A DNA stretch of 64,000 nt from Bacteroidaceae bacterium (GTDB lineage: Bacteria > Bacteroidota > Bacteroidia > Bacteroidales > Bacteroidaceae), in the NCBI GenBank assembly GCA_017429525.1, contig JAFROT010000013.1, positions 62,001-126,000 on the forward strand. The letters run 5' to 3'. The notes below the pieces were generated by a model. That model saw nothing but the letters and a program-made list of their open reading frames with translations. It was not told the origin of the DNA and made no database searches. A program made the translations under genes and the position numbers. The stretch's first letter is position 1. Every line of letters starts with the position of its first letter. Shown in pieces: positions 8,836-17,269 of this stretch.

Positions 8836-9872
8836 GGTCTGTACTGTCTTAAAGCTCCGAGTAACGCGTTGTTTTCCTGAGGTGTTCCAATGGTGATGCG
8901 CAGGCAGTTGCCGCAGAGCTCTACGCGTGAACGGTTGCGCACGACTATGCCTCGGTCAACGAGATAATGATAGATGCCGTCAGCATCAGTCATACGGGCA
9001 AGGAAGAAATTGGCATCAGTCGGATAGACGACCGTGCAGACGGGTAGCTCGGCAATAGCCGGCAGGAGGTTGCGCCGCTCATTGAGGATGGTAGCCCGCC
9101 ATTGGTTGAGACGTGGTATCTCGTCCAGCATGCGCATGGCCTGCTGCTGCGTGAGGAGGTTCACGTTATACGGGTACTTTACCTTGTTGAAGAGCGCAAT
9201 AATCTCCTCAGAGGCAAAAGCCATGCCCAGTCGAATGGCCGCCGAAGCCCACAACTTCGAGAACGTGTTGAGAACGATGAGGTTGGGGAAGCGGTCGAGG
9301 TCGGCACGGAAAGGACGCAGATCATTGAAATCGCTATAAGCCTCGTCCACGACAACGATGCCACCGAACTCCGTCAGCACACGCTCTATCTGTCGGCGCT
9401 CGAAGGCATTGCCCGTCGGGTTGTTGGGCGAGCAGAGCCAGATGATTTTCGTATGCGCGTCAGTAGCGGCCAACAACGCGTCGGCATCCAACGAGAAGTC
9501 GGGACGGAGCTTGACGGAGCGGTACTCGACATCGTTGACGTCGGCACAGACGCCGTACATGCCATAGGTCGGCGAGATGGCCACTACATTGTCCTGTCGA
9601 GGCTCACAGAAGACGCGATAGACGAGGTCGATAGCCTCATCTGAGCCATTGCCCAGGAAGATACGCTCAGGACGAACGCCCTTGACAGCAGCCAGTTTCG
9701 CTTTCAGTTCCTCCTGCAGAGGGTCCGGGTAGCGGTTGAGCGGAGTGTTGTACGGATTTTCGTTGGCATCCAAAAAGATGCTGGCTGCGCGACCTTTAAA
9801 CTCATCGCGAGCGCAGGAATAGGGCGTCAGCGCCCAAATATTCTTTCGCGTCAGTTCTTGTAGCTCTCTCAT
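8832..9872 (-). CDS. hisC: Histidinol-phosphate aminotransferase
   Basis: The 346-residue protein is a fold-type I PLP aminotransferase. It contains the substrate-side motif DANENPYN near residue 34, [19 protein letters not shown] and the PLP lysine in [18 protein letters not shown] (near residue 207). It converts imidazole acetol phosphate and glutamate to histidinol phosphate. It overlaps hisB and hisD by four bases each, so translation is probably coupled. Confidence 0.96.
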   Translation of the reverse strand: MRELQELTRKNIWALTPYSCARDEFKGRAASIFLDANENPYNTPLNRYPDPLQEELKAKLAAVKGVRPERIFLGNGSDEAIDLVYRVFCEPRQDNVVAISPTYGMYGVCADVNDVEYRSVKLRPDFSLDADALLAATDAHTKIIWLCSPNNPTGNAFERRQIERVLTEFGGIVVVDEAYSDFNDLRPFRADLDRFPNLIVLNTFSKLWASAAIRLGMAFASEEIIALFNKVKYPYNVNLLTQQQAMRMLDEIPRLNQWRATILNERRNLLPAIAELPVCTVVYPTDANFFLARMTDADGIYHYLVDRGIVVRNRSRVELCGNCLRITIGTPQENNALLGALRQYRP

Positions 9873-11152
9873 AATACACTTTTTAATCTTAATGTCATCG
9901 CATTCTTGTGGGCATCGAGTTGTTCGGCCTCAGCCATCAACTCGACAGCGCGGCCTATGGCACGTAGGCCTTCGGGCGTAATCTGCTGATACGTAATCTT
10001 ACGGCAGAAGGCATCCAGGTTCACGCCGCTATAGGCCGTGGCATAGCCGTTTGTGGGCAGCGTATGGTTCGTGCCCGAAGCGTAGTCGCCTGCGCTCTCA
10101 GGCGTCAGATGTCCGATGAATACGCTGCCGGCGTTGACCACTTGAGCGGCCAGCACGTCGGCATCGGCCGTCTCAAGGATCAAATGTTCGGGGGCATAAC
10201 GATTGGTCAGCGCCATCGCCTCGGCTGTCGTGCGGACGAGCACCAGACGACTATTCTCCAGCGCTGCAGCGGCAATCTCTTTTCGGGGAAGCGCCTGCAA
10301 CTGACGCTCCACTTCAGCCTGCACGGCCGTCAGCAACGACTCTGACGTCGTCACCAACAACACTTGCGAGTCAACGCCATGCTCGGCTTGCGACAACAAG
10401 TCGGCAGCAACGAAGGCTGGGTCGGCCGTATCGTCGGCCACCACCTCGACCTCACTCGGGCCTGCAGGCATATCGATGGCCACGTCGGCCAGCGAGACCT
10501 GCTGCTTGGCTGCCTGCACATACTGATTGCCCGGGCCGAAGATTTTCGACACCTTGGGTACTGATTCCGTGCCATAGGCCATAGCACCGATGGCTTGCAC
10601 ACCACCCGCCTTGAACACGCGGCTCACGCCAGCGATGCGAGCAGCGACCAGAATGGCGGCATTCACGTTCCCATCGCGTTGCGGAGGCGTGCACAACACA
10701 ATCTCCTGACATCCGGCGATGCGCGCAGGCGTTGCCAGCATGAGCACCGTCGAGAACAGGGGTGCCGTGCCACCCGGGACGTACAAGCCCACACGCTCGA
10801 TGGGTACGCTGCGTTGCCAGCAACGCACGCCAGGAGCTGTCTCCACTTCAATGCCAGCGTAGCGCTGTGCCTCGTGGAAACGGGCAATATTGTCGTGTGC
10901 CAGCGCCAATGCCGCCTTCAGTTCCGGGCTTACTTGCGCCTCGGCTGCAGCGAACTCGGCTTCTGTGACAGCCAGAGCATTAAGCTCCACGTGGTCGAAC
11001 ATCCGTTCGTAGTCCATCACGGCCTGGTCGCCTTCTTCCTTCACGTGCTGCAGCACAGCCGCTACCGTAGCAGCCAAGTCTTGCGCATCCTTCGTCGGGC
11101 GAGCGATAATCTCGCGCACCTCCGTCTCCGTTGGATATCGAAAAAGTTTCAT
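9869..11152 (-). CDS. hisD: Histidinol dehydrogenase
   Basis: The 427-residue length is typical of the family. Diagnostic stretches include [11 protein letters not shown]-like [41 protein letters not shown] and QAEHGVDSQ. The enzyme performs the last two NAD-dependent oxidations, from histidinol to histidine. It overlaps hisC by four bases and follows hisG after 76 bases in the minus-strand operon. Confidence 0.97.
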   Translation of the reverse strand: MKLFRYPTETEVREIIARPTKDAQDLAATVAAVLQHVKEEGDQAVMDYERMFDHVELNALAVTEAEFAAAEAQVSPELKAALALAHDNIARFHEAQRYAGIEVETAPGVRCWQRSVPIERVGLYVPGGTAPLFSTVLMLATPARIAGCQEIVLCTPPQRDGNVNAAILVAARIAGVSRVFKAGGVQAIGAMAYGTESVPKVSKIFGPGNQYVQAAKQQVSLADVAIDMPAGPSEVEVVADDTADPAFVAADLLSQAEHGVDSQVLLVTTSESLLTAVQAEVERQLQALPRKEIAAAALENSRLVLVRTTAEAMALTNRYAPEHLILETADADVLAAQVVNAGSVFIGHLTPESAGDYASGTNHTLPTNGYATAYSGVNLDAFCRKITYQQITPEGLRAIGRAVELMAEAEQLDAHKNAMTLRLKSVL

Positions 11153-11228
11153 CTACTATTCAGCAATTTACGATTAACAAATAAATTGACGTCGGAAATG
11201 ACTTTCCATTCATTTCATAAGCCGCCAC

Positions 11229-12080
11229 CTAAAGAATCATCTTCTCGATGGGAATGACGAGGATGCCCTGAGCGCCGAGCGCTTTCAGTTGCGAGATGAC
11301 TTCCCAGAACCGCTTCTCGTCGATGACCGTATGGACGCTGTTCCATCCAGGCGTAGCCAACGGCATCACCGTAGGACTCTTGGCACCAGGCAACACGGCA
11401 ATAACTTCCTCGAGGCGGTCGCTCGGGACGTTCATCAGCACATATTTCTTGTCCTCGGCAGCCTTGACGGCCTCGATGCGGAACAAGAGGTCGTCCAGCT
11501 CTGCACGCTTCTCGTCTGAGAGTTCTTTGTTGGCAATCAGCAGGGCCTCGCTGCGCATAACCACCTCGACTTCGCGCAAGTTGTTGCTCACGAGCGTGGA
11601 GCCCGACGAGACGATGTCAAAGATGGCATCGGCAAGACCAATTCCCGGCGAGATTTCCACCGACCCCGTGATGACGTGCACCTTCGCATGGACGTTTTTC
11701 TCATTAAGGAACGCGCGCAAGATGCCAGGGTAGCTGGTGGCTATCTTCTTGCCCTCAAACCATTCTATGCCCGTGTAGCTCTCACCCTTGGGGATGGCCA
11801 ACGAGAGCCGGCATTTGCTGAAGCCCAGGCGACGGACGACATCTGCATCCTCGCCACGCTCTACGAACTCATTCTCGCCTACGATACCGAGGTCCGCTAC
11901 ACCTGTAGCCACCGACTGTGGGATGTCATCATCGCGCAGGTAAAGCACTTCCATACCATAGTTGGGCGACTCTACCAGCAGCGTCCGCTTGCTCGACGGT
12001 ATCTTGATGCCGGCCTCGCTAAGGAGCGCCATCGTATCTTCATACAGGCGTCCTTTTGATTGTACTGCAATTCGTAACAT
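11229..12080 (-). CDS. hisG: ATP phosphoribosyltransferase, long form
   Basis: I place the start at the ATG at 12080 (MLRIAVQSKGRLYEDT), because the 17 codons upstream in the open frame lie in the attenuator-to-gene spacer and look non-coding. The 283-residue length with a C-terminal ACT/PII-like regulatory domain (from about residue 210, VLMNVPSDRLEEVIAVLPG) marks the long, feedback-inhibited form. DAIFDIVSSGSTLVSNNL carries the PRPP-binding motif. It commits ATP and PRPP to histidine synthesis and is the first gene of the operon, directly behind the attenuator. Confidence 0.96.
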   Translation of the reverse strand: MLRIAVQSKGRLYEDTMALLSEAGIKIPSSKRTLLVESPNYGMEVLYLRDDDIPQSVATGVADLGIVGENEFVERGEDADVVRRLGFSKCRLSLAIPKGESYTGIEWFEGKKIATSYPGILRAFLNEKNVHAKVHVITGSVEISPGIGLADAIFDIVSSGSTLVSNNLREVEVVMRSEALLIANKELSDEKRAELDDLLFRIEAVKAAEDKKYVLMNVPSDRLEEVIAVLPGAKSPTVMPLATPGWNSVHTVIDEKRFWEVISQLKALGAQGILVIPIEKMIL

Positions 12081-12144
12081 AATCTTTCTATCTGTTGTCA
12101 AATTCTTAATTCTTGATTCCTGACTTTTCACGATTCTCTCTTAA

Positions 12145-12187
12145 CAAACAAAGGCCTGCCGATGATTCCACGGCAAGCCTTTGTTTG
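12145..12187 (-). terminator. Histidine operon attenuator hairpin
   Basis: Bases 12145-12161 and 12171-12187 form a 17-bp stem with one mismatch and a nine-base loop. On the minus strand the stem is followed by TTTGTTTGTTAAG. It lies between the leader peptide and hisG. A competing pairing exists: CACGGC of the leader (minus strand, 12236-12231) can pair with GCCGTG in the 5' arm (12174-12169). Such an alternative fold would prevent the terminator when a ribosome stalls on the histidine codons. Confidence 0.85.
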
Positions 12188-12244
12188 TAGCAGGAAAGTG
12201 ACTATCCAGATGCTCATGCATTTACTACCTCGCCGTGTCGTTGT

Positions 12245-12292
12245 CTACGCGCCGTGGTGATGATGATGAGAGCAAAGGAACTCGAATGACAT
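12245..12292 (-). CDS. hisL: his operon leader peptide with five consecutive histidines
   Basis: The minus strand reads ATG at 12292 to TAG at 12245 and encodes MSFEFLCSHHHHHGA, 15 residues. Five successive His codons (CAT CAT CAT CAC CAC) just before the stop are the signature of a histidine attenuation leader. It sits about 25 bases after a TACCTTTG promoter box and about 58 bases before the attenuator stem, followed by hisG. Scarce charged tRNA-His would stall translation here. The sequence is directly visible; the mechanism is by analogy with enterobacterial hisL. Confidence 0.9.
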   Translation of the reverse strand: MSFEFLCSHHHHHGA

Positions 12293-12317
12293 TTCCTATT
12301 CTTTTTAAATTGCGCTG

Positions 12318-12349
12318 CAAAGGTACGACTAAAACTACAAAACTGCAAG
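12318..12349 (-). promoter_or_regulatory. Promoter of the his operon
   Basis: On the minus strand TACCTTTG (12325-12318) matches the Bacteroidetes -7 box. A near-match -33 box CTTG lies 20 bases upstream (12349-12346). The predicted start is just before the leader peptide. Confidence 0.6.
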
Positions 12350-12434
12350 CAAAATCACAAAATAATTGCAAATCAGTAACAAATCAAGCACCATTCCACG
12401 AGAAATACGAGTTTTGGCAGCCTTTGCGATGTCA

Positions 12435-12836
12435 TCAAGCCAGGATATCTTCGGGACGGCGAGGCTCAAAAGGACCATCCTTAGCCTCGAAGATGACTGT
12501 TGGCTCAAGCACCTCTACGCTATGCCAGACGCCAGCGGGAATGTTGAGCAGGAAGTCTGCTGTGGAGGGATTGAGGGCATAGCGCGCAATCTCTTTACCG
12601 CTGTCGTCATAGAATACCTCGTCCATGCGACCACGCAAGATGATGGCAGTCTCCGAGGTGTTGCGATGACGATGGATAGGCAGCTCTGTGCCGGGCAGCA
12701 TGGCATTGAGCATGCGTTGCGACTGGTCATCAGGAGTCGTGCGGAGGTCGAAGGCCTCACGGAGACGAGGGTTCTTGCGTGCACGCTCTAACAAATGATC
12801 GAGAAAAGCATTGTCGATAAAGATGGAAGGATTCAT
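12435..12836 (-). CDS. WbuC-family cupin-fold protein
   Basis: The 133-residue protein has a cupin core: PIHRHRNTSETAIILRGRMDEVFYDD (metal-ligand-like histidines and Glu, residues about 53-80) and IPAGVWHSVEVLE (second motif, near residue 100). The QRMLNAMLPGTE stretch resembles WbuC family members, which are often found in polysaccharide gene clusters; their reaction is unknown. Here it stands between the ABC-F gene and the his operon, with a 16-bp tandem repeat array immediately upstream of its start. Confidence 0.75.
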   Translation of the reverse strand: MNPSIFIDNAFLDHLLERARKNPRLREAFDLRTTPDDQSQRMLNAMLPGTELPIHRHRNTSETAIILRGRMDEVFYDDSGKEIARYALNPSTADFLLNIPAGVWHSVEVLEPTVIFEAKDGPFEPRRPEDILA

Positions 12837-12867
12837 AGCTGAAAAGTAGAGTTATTGTTGAAGAGGG

Positions 12868-12991
12868 GACGAGTGGACAAGTTGACGAGTGGACAAGTTG
12901 ACAAGTAAACAAGTTGACAAGTAAACAAGTTGAAGAGTGGACAAGTTGACGAGTGGACAAGTTGACGAGTGGACAAGTTGACGAGTGGACG
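12868..12991. repeat. 16-bp tandem repeat array
   Basis: Seven full units and one partial unit of GACGAGTGGACAAGTT, or the variants GACAAGTAAACAAGTT and GAAGAGTGGACAAGTT, follow each other without gaps. Each unit is itself two degenerate 8-bp halves. The array separates the cupin gene from the ABC-F gene. Confidence 0.95.
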
Positions 12992-13052
12992 TTTTTTCGC
13001 TGTGAAGAGGTAAAAACCGAGTGGAGGAGAGAATTGACGTTCGAGGAACGAT

Positions 13053-14891
13053 TCAACCTTCAATCTCCGAGAGTTCCAGCCAGCGGAGTTCGGCTGTATC
13101 CAGTTCTTCTTGGAGTTGCGGGAGACGGCGGCTCTTGGCCGTGAGCTCATCCACAGATAGCGCGCCACTGCAGAGGGCTACTTCGAGTTCAGCTTTCTCG
13201 GCCTCAAGCTGAGCAATTGTCGCTTCAAGCGTTTCCATCTCACGTCGTTCTTTGAAGCTGAGACGGCGTGGGCGGGAGAGTGCCGGGTCCGTCCGCGATG
13301 AGGTCTTTTCGGGGGTTGATGATGAACCCGATGAAGTGGAGCGAGCTGAGCGCGTAACTGCCATTGAGGCAGCTTGTTGCTCCTTCTCCCAAGCACGGAA
13401 CTGACTGTAATTGCCTGGGAAATCCTTGACTTGGCCATCTCCTTGAAAGACAAGAAGGTGGTCGACGACCTTATCCATAAAGTAGCGATCGTGACTGACG
13501 ACAATCAGACAACCGCGAAAATTGCGAAGGTAATCCTCAAGAATGTTAAGCGTGACGATGTCGAGGTCGTTGGTAGGCTCGTCGAGGATGAGGAAGTTGG
13601 GGTTCTGCATCAGCACCGTACAGAGATAGAGACGGCGCCGCTCGCCCCCCGAGAGCTTATAGATGTAGTTCTGCTGCTGAAGGGGAGTGAACAGGAAGTG
13701 CTGCAAGAACTGCATGGCTGTGAGATGCCGTCCTCCACCAAGGTCCACGTATTCTGCCACACGCCGTACGGCATCGATGACGCGCATCTCGGTGTCGAAC
13801 TGCATCCCCTCCTGCGAGAAGTAGCCGAAGCGAACAGTCTCACCAATGACAAAGCGACCGCTGTCGGGCTTGACCTCGCCCATCAGCATCTTCACGAACG
13901 TTGACTTGCCCGTGCCGTTGGCGCCTACGATACCCATCTTCTCGTAGCGCGAGAAATTATAGTAGAAGTCGCGCAGGATGACCTTATCCACGCTGCCAGG
14001 ACGATCGGGGTCGGCAGGAAAGGTCTTACTGACGTACTCAGCCTCAAAGATTTTGGAGCCTATATATGTGCTGTTGAGCTGAAGCGTCACGGCTTTCTCC
14101 TCGATACGTCGCTTGGCTTCTTGCTCAAGTTCATAGAAAGCCTCTTCGCGCGAACGTGCTTTGTGGCCTCGTGCCTGCGGCATACGTCGCATCCACTCGA
14201 GTTCAGACCTATATAGATTTTGCGCGCGCGCGATGTTGGCATTCGTTACGTCGATGCGTTCCTGCCGTTTCTCAAGGTAGTAGGCATAGTTGCCACGATA
14301 GGCGTAAATCGTCTCATCGTCAAGTTCAAGGATAAGCGTGCAGATCCGATCGAGGAAATAGCGGTCGTGCGTGACCATCAGGAGCGTCATCGACGAACGC
14401 GAGAGGTAGCCTTCGAGCCACTCAATCATCTGCAGGTCGAGATGGTTGGTCGGCTCGTCGAGGATGAGCATATCCGGTTCCTGACAGAGCACGTTGGCCA
14501 ATGCGACGCGCTTGAGCTGACCGCCGGAGAGATGGCTGATGGGTTGGTCGTAGTCGGTAATCTTAAGGCGAGTCAGATACTCTTGTATGCGCCGCGGTTC
14601 TTCGCGACACTTCCAGAGGCAGGCTTCGAGAACGGTCATATCCTGCGGAAAGGATGGCGATTGCTCGAGATAGGCCACACGTAGATCACGGCGAAAGGTG
14701 ACGGTGCCACTCTCTGGTTGCTCACGCCCCGCAATGATATTGAGCAGGGAGGTCTTCCCCACCCCATTCTGGGCAATGAGTCCCACACGCTGACGTTCGG
14801 CCAAGCCGAAAGTGATGTCGTGGAAGAGGACCTTGTCGCCGACAGAGAAAGTAAGGTTGTCGACCTGAAAATAGGGATTAACAAGTGCCAT
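13053..14891 (-). CDS. ABC-F family ATPase (Uup/EttA-like)
   Basis: The 612-residue cytosolic protein has two ABC domains and no membrane segments. The first has Walker A AQNGVGKTS (near residue 40), signature LSGGQLKRVALA and LILDEPTNHLD. The second has GANGTGKST (near residue 322), LSGGERRRLYL and LILDEPTNDLD. Between them lies the linker typical of ABC-F proteins, which bind the ribosomal E site. The C-terminus is a Ser/Thr/Arg-rich linker followed by a coiled coil (residues about 540-610), as in Uup. It ends before the 16-bp repeat array. Confidence 0.93.
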   Translation of the reverse strand: MALVNPYFQVDNLTFSVGDKVLFHDITFGLAERQRVGLIAQNGVGKTSLLNIIAGREQPESGTVTFRRDLRVAYLEQSPSFPQDMTVLEACLWKCREEPRRIQEYLTRLKITDYDQPISHLSGGQLKRVALANVLCQEPDMLILDEPTNHLDLQMIEWLEGYLSRSSMTLLMVTHDRYFLDRICTLILELDDETIYAYRGNYAYYLEKRQERIDVTNANIARAQNLYRSELEWMRRMPQARGHKARSREEAFYELEQEAKRRIEEKAVTLQLNSTYIGSKIFEAEYVSKTFPADPDRPGSVDKVILRDFYYNFSRYEKMGIVGANGTGKSTFVKMLMGEVKPDSGRFVIGETVRFGYFSQEGMQFDTEMRVIDAVRRVAEYVDLGGGRHLTAMQFLQHFLFTPLQQQNYIYKLSGGERRRLYLCTVLMQNPNFLILDEPTNDLDIVTLNILEDYLRNFRGCLIVVSHDRYFMDKVVDHLLVFQGDGQVKDFPGNYSQFRAWEKEQQAASMAVTRSARSTSSGSSSTPEKTSSRTDPALSRPRRLSFKERREMETLEATIAQLEAEKAELEVALCSGALSVDELTAKSRRLPQLQEELDTAELRWLELSEIEG

Positions 14892-14936
14892 AATGCTTAT
14901 TTTGGGTGCGAAAGTATAGAAAAAAAGTGAAAAACA

Positions 14937-14967
14937 TTTGCTCTTTCAAAAGAAATTTGTACCTTTG
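14937..14967 (+). promoter_or_regulatory. Promoter of rho
   Basis: TTTG at 14937-14940, 19 bases, then TACCTTTG at 14960-14967 is an exact match to the Bacteroidetes consensus. The resulting 5' leader is about 120 bases long and includes a small hairpin (TTAAGGAC at 15051-15058 with GTTCCTTAA at 15065-15073). Confidence 0.75.
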
Positions 14968-15096
14968 CGCTCGATTTTATGAGGGGTCGACCCAAAAAGG
15001 AGGTCAATCCGTTTGTAAGAAATCAAAAATTCTTTCCGATTATTCATTCTTTAAGGACATTTTTGTTCCTTAATTTAATTCTGATGAACCAATACT

Positions 15097-17118
15097 ATGC
15101 ACACAAAAATTGAACTCGAGGCTTTGTCTATCGAGCAACTGACCGATATAGCAAAATCCCTCAACATCACCACGAAAAGCAAGACCGAAAAACTCGACCT
15201 CATCTATAGCATCATCGAAGCTGAGCTGAGCCAGACGCCCCTCCCCACAACGGAGAAGCCTAAGAAACGCGGACGCAAGTCGAATGCGGAGAAAGCAGCA
15301 CAGGCAGCAAGCGAGAACCTCAAGCAGATGCAAGAGACGACGGCTAAGATGAAGGGGGTAGCAACAGATAATAAGGAAACGGACCGCCCCAAGACCTCGA
15401 CCAAGAAGACGACGAAAACAAAGGTAGCAGACGAGGAAAAGGCTGAGAACATCCAACCCACAGAACCCGTCGAGGATACAGCCCCCCAACCCACGCCTGC
15501 ACCTAAGAAACGCGGCCGTAAGTCGAAAGCCGAGAAGGAAGCCGAGGCCGCTGCCGCTAAATCTGCCGAAATGCAACTTTTTACGGACGAGCCACAAGCT
15601 GAAGAGAACACAGCTAACGATGTCAAGGCACCGGAAGAAGCTCAGCAGGCAGAAACTGCCGTCAAGGAGGATGGTGCTGTAGAATCAGAGCGCACAACGG
15701 AAACTGGGGATGCCACAAATGCCGAAGATGCTGGAATTGACGAGTTGCCCGCCGAGGAGGAGATGATTACACCTGAAGCTGTTGAAGCATTCTTCAATGC
15801 CGACGAGCCAGACTTCTTCGTCCTACAGCCCATTCCAGACATAGATGTTGCAGGTATGCCCGACGATGTCGTCGATCCTTATGACCAATCAGAACCGGAG
15901 CCTGCATACTTGCAGAATCTGACAGACATTTCCAGCAACTACGGTAACGCCCCCGAGCCGGCAAAAGCAGCCGCTGAGGCTGTCGCAGAGCCATTCGATT
16001 TCAGCGATATGGTCAGAACAGAGGGTGTGCTCGAAGTGACGCCCGATGGCTGGGGCTTCCTCCGTTCTTCCGACTATAACTATCTGGCCAGCCCTGACGA
16101 TGTCTACGTCAGCCAGCAGCAGATCAAACAATTCGGTCTGAAAACGGGCGATGTCGTCGAAGGTACGGTTAATCCTCCGCTTGAAGGCGAGAAATACTAT
16201 CCTCTGGCCAAGTTGTTCAGTGTCAACGGTGTGGACCCTGCCCGTATTCGCGACCGTCAGGCCTTCGAGCACCTTACGCCCCTCTTCCCCGACGAGAAAT
16301 TCAAACTCTGCCGTGGGTACAACGACCCGACCAGCGTGCGTATCGTAGACCTGTTCTCGCCTATTGGTAAGGGACAGCGCGCACTCATCGTTGCCCAGCC
16401 GAAGACAGGTAAGACCATCTTGATGAAAGAGATTGCCAATGCCATCGCAGCCAACCATCCTGAGGCCTACCTGATGATGCTGCTCATCGACGAGCGCCCA
16501 GAGGAAGTTACGGATATGGCCCGTACAGTCAACGCCGAGGTGATTGCGTCGACGTTCGACGAACCCGCCGAGCGCCACGTGAAGATTGCCGGAATTGTCC
16601 TGGAGAAGGCTAAACGCATGGTCGAATGCGGTCACGACGTAGTGATCTTCCTCGATAGCATCACTCGTCTGGCACGTGCCTACAACACAGCAGCGCCAGC
16701 AAGCGGTAAAATCCTGACAGGCGGTGTGGATGCCAATGCCCTGCAGAAGCCTAAGCGTTTCTTCGGTGCTGCTCGCAATATCGAAGGCGGCGGTTCGCTG
16801 ACCATCATCGCCACGGCACTTATTGATACGGGGTCGAAGATGGACGAAGTCATTTTCGAGGAGTTCAAGGGCACGGGTAATATGGAACTTCAGCTCGACC
16901 GCACGTTGGCCAACAAGCGCATCTTCCCCGCTGTGAATATCGTTGCCAGCAGCACGCGCCGCGACGACCTCCTGCACGACCGCACCACACTCGACCGCAT
17001 GTGGATCCTACGCAAGTTCCTATCCGATATGAATCCTATCGAAGCAATGAACGAGCTGAAGAGCCGCCTTGAAGGCACCAAGACCAACGAGGAATTCCTC
17101 ATCTCGATGAATTCGTAA
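15097..17118 (+). CDS. rho: Transcription termination factor Rho with long disordered N-terminal insert
   Basis: The C-terminal part (from about residue 300) is a normal Rho: cold-shock-like RNA-binding domain ([15 protein letters not shown]), Walker [10 protein letters not shown] near residue 434, [15 protein letters not shown], and the [21 protein letters not shown] and RIFPAVNI regions. The N-terminus has the helical Rho_N segment ([15 protein letters not shown]). Between them lies an acidic, low-complexity region of about 240 residues. It contains two copies of a basic KKRGRKS.AEK motif (near residues 56 and 138) that resemble AT-hooks. At 673 residues it is far longer than the E. coli protein (419), as is usual in Bacteroidetes. 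Confidence 0.97.
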   Translation: MHTKIELEALSIEQLTDIAKSLNITTKSKTEKLDLIYSIIEAELSQTPLPTTEKPKKRGRKSNAEKAAQAASENLKQMQETTAKMKGVATDNKETDRPKTSTKKTTKTKVADEEKAENIQPTEPVEDTAPQPTPAPKKRGRKSKAEKEAEAAAAKSAEMQLFTDEPQAEENTANDVKAPEEAQQAETAVKEDGAVESERTTETGDATNAEDAGIDELPAEEEMITPEAVEAFFNADEPDFFVLQPIPDIDVAGMPDDVVDPYDQSEPEPAYLQNLTDISSNYGNAPEPAKAAAEAVAEPFDFSDMVRTEGVLEVTPDGWGFLRSSDYNYLASPDDVYVSQQQIKQFGLKTGDVVEGTVNPPLEGEKYYPLAKLFSVNGVDPARIRDRQAFEHLTPLFPDEKFKLCRGYNDPTSVRIVDLFSPIGKGQRALIVAQPKTGKTILMKEIANAIAANHPEAYLMMLLIDERPEEVTDMARTVNAEVIASTFDEPAERHVKIAGIVLEKAKRMVECGHDVVIFLDSITRLARAYNTAAPASGKILTGGVDANALQKPKRFFGAARNIEGGGSLTIIATALIDTGSKMDEVIFEEFKGTGNMELQLDRTLANKRIFPAVNIVASSTRRDDLLHDRTTLDRMWILRKFLSDMNPIEAMNELKSRLEGTKTNEEFLISMNS

Positions 17119-17218
17119 GGAAGGGAATGAAACATCGACGATAACGTCAACGCTATCGGAACCGTTATGGAGACCGCCTAGGGACCGTTATCGGGACCGT
17201 TAATAAACCACCAAACAT

Positions 17219-17244
17219 AAAGGGGAGCCAAATGGTTCCCCTTT
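17219..17244. terminator. Bidirectional terminator between rho and the wzc-like gene
   Basis: AAAGGGGAGCC (17219-17229) pairs with GGTTCCCCTTT (17234-17244) around a four-base loop, and the stem ends in A and T runs on both strands. The neighbouring genes converge on it. Just upstream, GGGACCGTTA-like words recur at about 17158-17200. Confidence 0.7.
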
Positions 17245-17269
17245 ATGATTTGAATGTCCAGCCAAGGCT

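Noticed and set aside
12868-12991. The 16-bp array as a CRISPR
   Set aside because: The units are contiguous with no unique spacers and are far too short; no cas genes are present.
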